The notes under the pieces are model-generated. The model was not told where the DNA came from. It did no database searches and saw nothing but the letters and a program-made list of their open reading frames with translations. From the NCBI RefSeq assembly GCF_902833225.1, contig NZ_CADFEI010000016.1, positions 124,001-188,000 of the forward strand: 64,000 bases of DNA. Reading direction: 5' to 3'. Of the stretch, positions 61,113-64,000 are shown in pieces (the first letter of the stretch is position 1; the number at the start of each line of letters is the position of its first letter). The stretch comes from Burkholderia sp. BCC1644. GTDB taxonomy: Bacteria > Pseudomonadota > Gammaproteobacteria > Burkholderiales > Burkholderiaceae. Position numbers and translations under genes: made by a program.

Positions 61113-61928
61113 ATGACACTCACCGCCTACATCGAAAGCATCGGCCTCGTCGGGCCCGGATTGAACGACTGGCCGCACGCGGCCGACGTGCTTGCGGGCC
61201 GCGCGCCCTATGAACCCGCGCGCACCGAACTGCCGCCGCCGGCCGGCCTGCCGTCGGCCGAGCGGCGCCGCACCGGCCCCGTCGTGCGCACGGCGCTTGC
61301 GGTCGGCCACGCAGCGGCGGCCGCGAGCAGCCGCGACGCGGCGACGCTCGCGACGGTGTTCAGCGCATCCGGCGGCGACGGCCAGAATTGCCACGCGATC
61401 TGCGAAACGCTGGCCGGCGACGATCGCCAGCTGTCGCCGACGCGTTTCCACAACTCCGTGCACAACGCGCCGGCCGGCTACTGGAGCATCGCGACCCGCG
61501 CGATGGCGACGTCGAACGTGCTGTGCGCACACGACGGCAGCTTTGCCGCCGGCCTGCTCGAAAGCCTGTGCCAGGTCGTCGTCGATCGCATGCCGACGCT
61601 GCTGATCGCGTACGACACCGACTATCCGGAACCGCTGCGCGCGGTGCGGCCGATCGGCGATGCGTTTGGCGTCGCGCTCGTGCTCGCGCCCGACGCGAGT
61701 GAACGCGCGCTCGCCCGCATCGACGTGCAGCTCACCGACGCGCCCGCGACGACACTCGCGAATGCCGAACTCGACGCGCTGCGCGCCGGCAATCCGGCCG
61801 CGCGTGTGCTGCCGCTGCTCGACGCACTCGCCGCGCAGCGTTCGACGCGTGTCGTGCTCGACTATCTGGCCGATACGCGCGTGCAGGTCGACGTCGCGAT
61901 GCCCGAATCCGTCGCGGAGCGTGCGTGA
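61113..61928 (+). CDS. ketosynthase-like partner (chain-length-factor-type domain)
   Basis: A 271-residue protein matching only the N-terminal ketosynthase-like fold (the Ketoacyl-synt_2 type) and lacking the C-terminal half that carries the two catalytic histidines. A cysteine occurs in LCAHDGSFAAGLLES but not in a normal ketosynthase nucleophile context. It may act as a chain-length-factor-like partner of the full ketosynthase, with which it would form a heterodimer, as described for other aryl-polyene systems. It starts eight bases after the ketosynthase stop and overlaps the next gene. Confidence 0.82.
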   Translation: MTLTAYIESIGLVGPGLNDWPHAADVLAGRAPYEPARTELPPPAGLPSAERRRTGPVVRTALAVGHAAAAASSRDAATLATVFSASGGDGQNCHAICETLAGDDRQLSPTRFHNSVHNAPAGYWSIATRAMATSNVLCAHDGSFAAGLLESLCQVVVDRMPTLLIAYDTDYPEPLRAVRPIGDAFGVALVLAPDASERALARIDVQLTDAPATTLANAELDALRAGNPAARVLPLLDALAAQRSTRVVLDYLADTRVQVDVAMPESVAERA

Positions 61929-62431
61929 TGACCGCCACGCGCCCGCTTGCGCCGCCGCTCGACCACGCATGGATCGCCGCGCACATTCCGCACGGCGGCG
62001 CGATGTGCGTGCTCGATACGGTCGATGCATGGGATGCCGAACGGATCCGCTGCACGGCGACGAGCCATCGCGATCCGCACAACCCGCTACGCTCGCACGG
62101 CCGGCTCGCGTCGGTCTGCGGCATCGAATACGCGGCGCAGGCAATGGCCGTGCACGGTGCGCTGCTCGGTGCGCACGAAGCACGCCCGCGCGCCGGTTAT
62201 CTCGCGAGCGTGCGCAACGTCGACGCGTTCGTCGACCGGCTCGACACCTTCGAGCAACCGCTCGTCGTCGACGCGGAACGCGTGAGCGGCGATGACCGCT
62301 CGGTGCTGTACGGCTTCGCGGTGCGCTGCGGCGATCGCGTGCTGCTGTCCGGCCGCGCCGCGGTGATGCTCGACGCCTCGGCCGCCGGCGCGTTTCAACC
62401 GGCGCCAGCCGGCTCCACGAATCCTCGCTGA
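61928..62431 (+). CDS. FabZ-type 3-hydroxyacyl-ACP dehydratase (ApeP-like)
   Basis: A 167-residue single-hotdog dehydratase. His22 in IPHGGAMCVLDTV matches the catalytic histidine motif of FabZ and Glu67 in GIEYAAQAMAVHG matches its acidic partner. It thus has a FabZ-type dyad, different from the FabA-type dyad of the hotdog domain fused to the ligase. The cluster therefore carries two dehydratases of separate types. Its start overlaps the stop of the preceding gene (TGATG). No isomerase function is evident. Confidence 0.85.
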   Translation: MTATRPLAPPLDHAWIAAHIPHGGAMCVLDTVDAWDAERIRCTATSHRDPHNPLRSHGRLASVCGIEYAAQAMAVHGALLGAHEARPRAGYLASVRNVDAFVDRLDTFEQPLVVDAERVSGDDRSVLYGFAVRCGDRVLLSGRAAVMLDASAAGAFQPAPAGSTNPR

Positions 62432-62457
62432 AGAGGCAAACCCAAGGAAACCAGGTC

Positions 62458-62757
62458 GTGAAAGTTCGTCAGTTCATTGGTACCGCGCTCGTTCTGGCGC
62501 TGATCAGCCCGATCGCGCACGCGGACATGTCGGAAGTGAAGCAGGACATCAAGCGTGATTCGAAGGAGGCCGCGCACAAGACCGGCGAAGCGGCACGCAG
62601 CTTCGGCCATGCGACCGCGAGCGCCGCGAAGGCGGTCGGGCACGGCGTCGCGCATGCGTCGCGCGAAGGCTGGGACGCCACCAAGCGCACGACGAAGCGG
62701 ATCTTCCACAAGAGCGACTCGGGCGAGTCGTCCGGAAAGAGCGACAAGAGCGATTGA
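62458..62757 (+). CDS. small exported hypothetical protein (pigment cluster 3' end)
   Basis: A 99-residue protein with a signal peptide (MKVRQFIGTALVLALISPIA, likely cleaved after HAD-region) and a mature part of lysine/alanine-rich, helix-forming repeats (KEAAHKTGEAARSFGHATAS), ending in a charged, serine-rich tail. No family was recognised. It starts with GTG, 26 bases after the dehydratase stop, with AAGGAAACC upstream, so it probably belongs to the same transcript. An amphipathic helix suggests contact with lipid or a membrane, but function is unknown. Confidence 0.75.
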   Translation: MKVRQFIGTALVLALISPIAHADMSEVKQDIKRDSKEAAHKTGEAARSFGHATASAAKAVGHGVAHASREGWDATKRTTKRIFHKSDSGESSGKSDKSD

Positions 62758-62765
62758 TCACGCTC

Positions 62766-62792
62766 GTCGCGCGCAGGCTGCCTGCGCGCGAC
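62766..62792. terminator. long GC hairpin at the end of the pigment cluster
   Basis: A perfect 12-bp stem (62766-62777 with 62781-62792) around a 3-base loop starts eight bases after the last rightward gene. There is no U-tract, so any termination would be weak, but position and strength suggest an RNA 3' end. Confidence 0.5.
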
Positions 62793-62842
62793 GCGTGACC
62801 GTGCATCGATCGTGACGCGTCACTACCGCGCTACTGCCGCCG

Positions 62843-63049
62843 TCAACGCGCCCCGCGCATGCGGCGGGCCGGCCGTGCCGGCCTGCGCGCGAAGCACCTG
62901 CCGTACGCGACGAGCCAGCAATCGCGATGATCGAAGTTCCGCAGCAGCCGCGCGCGGCGCCGCTCGAGCCAGTAGAGCGAGACCGCCATCGTCAGCGCGA
63001 CGGCCAGTGCCGTGCCGCCGATCGCGAGTCCCATCCAGGTGTCGCCCAT
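62843..63049 (-). CDS. small single-helix membrane protein
   Basis: A 68-residue hypothetical protein with one good transmembrane helix (MGLAIGGTALAVALTMAVSL) followed by an arginine-rich cytoplasmic end (LERRRARLLRNF). A GGAGAACGC site precedes ATG 63049, which supports it as a real gene rather than a chance frame in GC-rich DNA. No homologue is recognised. It is 109 bp downstream of phaB in the same direction. The overlapping open frame in another register has no membrane segment. Confidence 0.55.
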   Translation of the reverse strand: MGDTWMGLAIGGTALAVALTMAVSLYWLERRRARLLRNFDHRDCWLVAYGRCFARRPARPARRMRGAR

Positions 63050-63158
63050 GCGTTCTCCGGAATGCGAGGCCGAAGCGGCGCGCCTGCCGCCGCCCTGGCA
63101 CTGGATAGTGCGGAACGCGGCCCGACACGTGCGCGGACGCCGTGCGGGCCGCCGCGCG

Positions 63159-63902
63159 TCAGTGCATGTGCTGTCCGCCGTTGATCGCGATGTTGGAGCC
63201 CGTCACGAAGCCGGCCTCCTCCGAGCACAGGTAGGCGACCAGCGCCGCGACTTCCTCGGGCTTGCCGAGCCGGCCCGCCGGAATCTGCGGGAGGATCTTC
63301 GAGTCGAGGATGTCCTGCGGGATCGCCGTCACCATCTTCGTCGCGAGGTAGCCCGGCGACACCGTGTTCACCGTCACGCCCTTGCGCGCGATCTCGAGCG
63401 CGAGCGATTTCGTGAAGCCGTGCATGCCGGCCTTCGCGGCCGCATAGTTGGTCTGGCCGACCGAACCCTTCGAGCCGTTCACCGACGAGATGTTGACGAT
63501 GCGACCCCAACCGCGTTCGACCATGCTTTCGCAGACGGGCTTCGTCATGTTGAACACGGAGTCGAGGTTCGTGCGGATCACCGCATCCCAGTTGACCTTG
63601 TCGAGCTTGCGCAGCGTCATGTCACGCGTAATGCCCGCGTTGTTCACGAGAATGTCGACCGGGCCGATGTCCCGCACGATCTTCTCGATGCATTGCTGGC
63701 ACGAATCGTGATCGGCCACGTCCACCGGGTACGCATGGAACTCGCGGCCGGCCGCATGCATCTCGGTCAGCCAGCGGTCCGCGCCGGCGTTGTTCGGCGA
63801 ATACGTGACGACTACCCGGTGGCCCGCGTCGTTCAACCTGATGCTGACCGCTTCGCCAAGACCGCCCATTCCACCTGTCACAACTGCAATTCGCTTAGTC
63901 AT
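63159..63902 (-). CDS. phaB: acetoacetyl-CoA reductase PhaB
   Basis: NADPH-dependent short-chain dehydrogenase of 247 residues that makes (R)-3-hydroxybutyryl-CoA for polyhydroxybutyrate. It closely matches PhaB of Cupriavidus: MTKRIAVVTGGMGGLG, NNAGITRDMTLRKL, WGRIVNISSVNGSKG and the Tyr/Lys block QTNYAAAKAGMHGFTKSLAL. Length agrees with PhaB (246-247 residues). The ATG at 63902 is used; a TTG six codons upstream is not. The polymerase and thiolase genes that usually accompany it would lie to the right of the window. It is distinct from the FabG-like reductase of the pigment cluster. Confidence 0.93.
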   Translation of the reverse strand: MTKRIAVVTGGMGGLGEAVSIRLNDAGHRVVVTYSPNNAGADRWLTEMHAAGREFHAYPVDVADHDSCQQCIEKIVRDIGPVDILVNNAGITRDMTLRKLDKVNWDAVIRTNLDSVFNMTKPVCESMVERGWGRIVNISSVNGSKGSVGQTNYAAAKAGMHGFTKSLALEIARKGVTVNTVSPGYLATKMVTAIPQDILDSKILPQIPAGRLGKPEEVAALVAYLCSEEAGFVTGSNIAINGGQHMH

Positions 63903-64000
63903 CCTATAAATTACCGACAAAAAAGTAATCGATGAACGCGGGGCGGCGGCATCGTACCTGCTGCCGCCCCACCGCTTCGATGCGCAACCGCCCGCGTCGC

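Overview
The window looks like a chromosomal segment of a Burkholderia species, probably of the B. cepacia complex. Base composition is very GC-rich with strong G/C third-position bias, which leaves long open frames on the non-coding strand almost everywhere. The gene content also fits that group: a FadN-type beta-oxidation operon, a ubiE/ubiJ/ubiB block, the fmdB-DUF502-aspS-nudB-clsB string, LldR-controlled lactate genes, a phaB acetoacetyl-CoA reductase and a xanthomonadin/aryl-polyene-type pigment cluster. I saw no rRNA, tRNA, insertion sequence, prophage or CRISPR array. The species cannot be fixed from this sequence alone.

Layout. 0-3.4 kb: an ATM1-type ABC exporter cut by the left edge, a YciA-type thioesterase, and a divergent pair made of a nitrate-reductase-associated protein and fdhD. 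3.4-10.6 kb: a leftward fatty-acid degradation operon (TetR regulator, acyl-CoA dehydrogenase, FadN-type bifunctional enzyme, thiolase, then a hydratase/isomerase after a terminator). 10.7-20.5 kb: leftward housekeeping genes for cardiolipin synthesis, folate (nudB), aspartyl-tRNA synthesis, two small conserved proteins, ubiquinone synthesis (ubiE, ubiJ, ubiB) and a TIM44-like membrane protein. 20.5-28.6 kb: a DUF971 protein, a HIT protein, a 1341-residue FAD/iron-sulfur oxidoreductase, then ilvA and queF on the other strand.

28.6-42 kb is a mosaic of accessory metabolism. It holds a D-amino-acid module (RpiR regulator, N-acyl-D-amino-acid deacylase, RidA and a divergent PLP deaminase), a DJ-1 protein, a MarR/EmrB-type efflux pair, an EcsC protein, a lipase-like hydrolase, a CHRD protein, a class II aldolase preceded by an octanucleotide tandem repeat, and a phospholipase D-type lipoprotein. 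The gap at 38.8-39.1 kb carries a strong intrinsic terminator on the strand opposite to both neighbouring genes, and I interpret it as the 3' end of a small RNA. 41.9-47.5 kb is an L-lactate utilisation locus (lldR, lutA, lutC, lutB, lldP) with a readable LldR operator and promoter.

48.5-62.8 kb is the main accessory feature: two divergent, tightly packed transcription units for an aryl-polyene (xanthomonadin-like) lipid. The left arm encodes a carrier protein, a ketoreductase, a chorismatase that would supply the hydroxybenzoate starter, and a glycosyltransferase. The right arm encodes a membrane protein, an acyl-activating enzyme fused to a FabA-type dehydratase domain, an acyltransferase, a LolA-like carrier, an MMPL exporter, a polysaccharide deacetylase, a ketosynthase, a ketosynthase-like partner and a FabZ-type dehydratase. 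The genes in the second arm mostly overlap by a few bases, so they are likely translated as a coupled series. The window ends with a small membrane protein and phaB.
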